Positions 6,537-6,576 of a stretch of DNA of 6,576 nt are shown here, piece by piece (positions within the stretch are counted from its first letter, which is position 1; every line of letters begins with the position of its first letter). The position numbers and the translations under genes are program-made. Origin of the DNA: JBAXHO01 sp037138855 (GTDB lineage Bacteria; Patescibacteriota; Dojkabacteria; B142; OLB20). Below the pieces are notes generated by a model. The model saw only the letters and a list, made by a program, of their open reading frames with translations, ran no database searches and was not told the DNA's origin. Where the stretch lies: contig JBAXHO010000085.1 in NCBI GenBank assembly GCA_037138855.1, positions 1 to 6,576 of the forward strand, read 5' to 3'.

Positions 6537-6548
6537 GATACTTGATAC
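6521..6548 (-). repeat. Heptamer array, GTATCAA family, overlapping the start of S8 copy 2
   Basis: Four units lie end to end on the minus strand: GTATCAA, GTATCAT, GTATCAC and GTATCAA. The junction of units two and three creates the ATG start codon (6536-6534), and the remaining units encode residues 2-5. S8 copy 1 keeps one related unit, CTATCAA, at the matching place (4134-4140). This is the least diverged array in the window. Confidence 0.85.
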
Positions 6549-6576
6549 CTATTTAATTTTTCCATTCACCGATTTC

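Noticed and set aside
6549..6576. Possible end of another gene upstream of S8 copy 2 on the minus strand
   Set aside because: Two frames are open over fewer than ten codons before a stop. That is too short to tell coding from non-coding.

Overview
The window holds three genes, all read right to left on the minus strand. All three encode exported peptidases. From right to left they are a subtilisin-like (S8) serine protease of 745 residues (6536 to 4299), a second S8 protease of 750 residues (4149 to 1897), and a thermolysin-like (M4) metalloprotease that starts at about 1753 and runs off the left edge still open (584 codons visible). There are no RNA genes, CRISPR arrays or insertion sequences. 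The plus strand carries nothing convincing.

Both S8 proteins have the same layout: signal peptide, I9-like propeptide, S8 catalytic domain, Thr/Pro-rich linker, small Cys-rich domain, second Thr/Pro linker, duplicated dockerin-like domain, LPQTG sortase signal, membrane helix and basic tail. The catalytic halves are only about half identical by eye. From the first linker to just past the stop codon the two genes are the same DNA: 822 bp without a visible mismatch, then 6 mismatches in the next 111 bp. This is a recently copied or gene-converted anchoring module attached to two older, diverged protease heads. The M4 protein enters a similar Thr/Pro linker as it leaves the window, so it may carry a related anchor outside the window.

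The intergenic DNA is built largely of degenerate 7-base units laid end to end. One family is like GTATCAA/GTAGCAA and the other like GGATTCC/AGTTTCC (minus strand). In both spacers downstream of an S8 gene they come in the same order. These heptamers run into the genes: the stop codons of both S8 genes and the start codon of the right-hand S8 gene lie inside heptamer units.

The organism is not identifiable from one locus. Low GC, an LPxTG-type sorting signal, Thr/Pro linkers followed by Cys-bracketed dockerin-like repeats, and heptamer-filled spacers together suggest a Gram-positive-type envelope, and would fit Candidate Phyla Radiation (Patescibacteria/Microgenomates-like) bacteria; this placement is inference. 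No in-frame UGA is used, so a standard bacterial code suffices. A plausible joint role is a set of surface-anchored proteases that degrade extracellular or host-cell protein at the cell surface.
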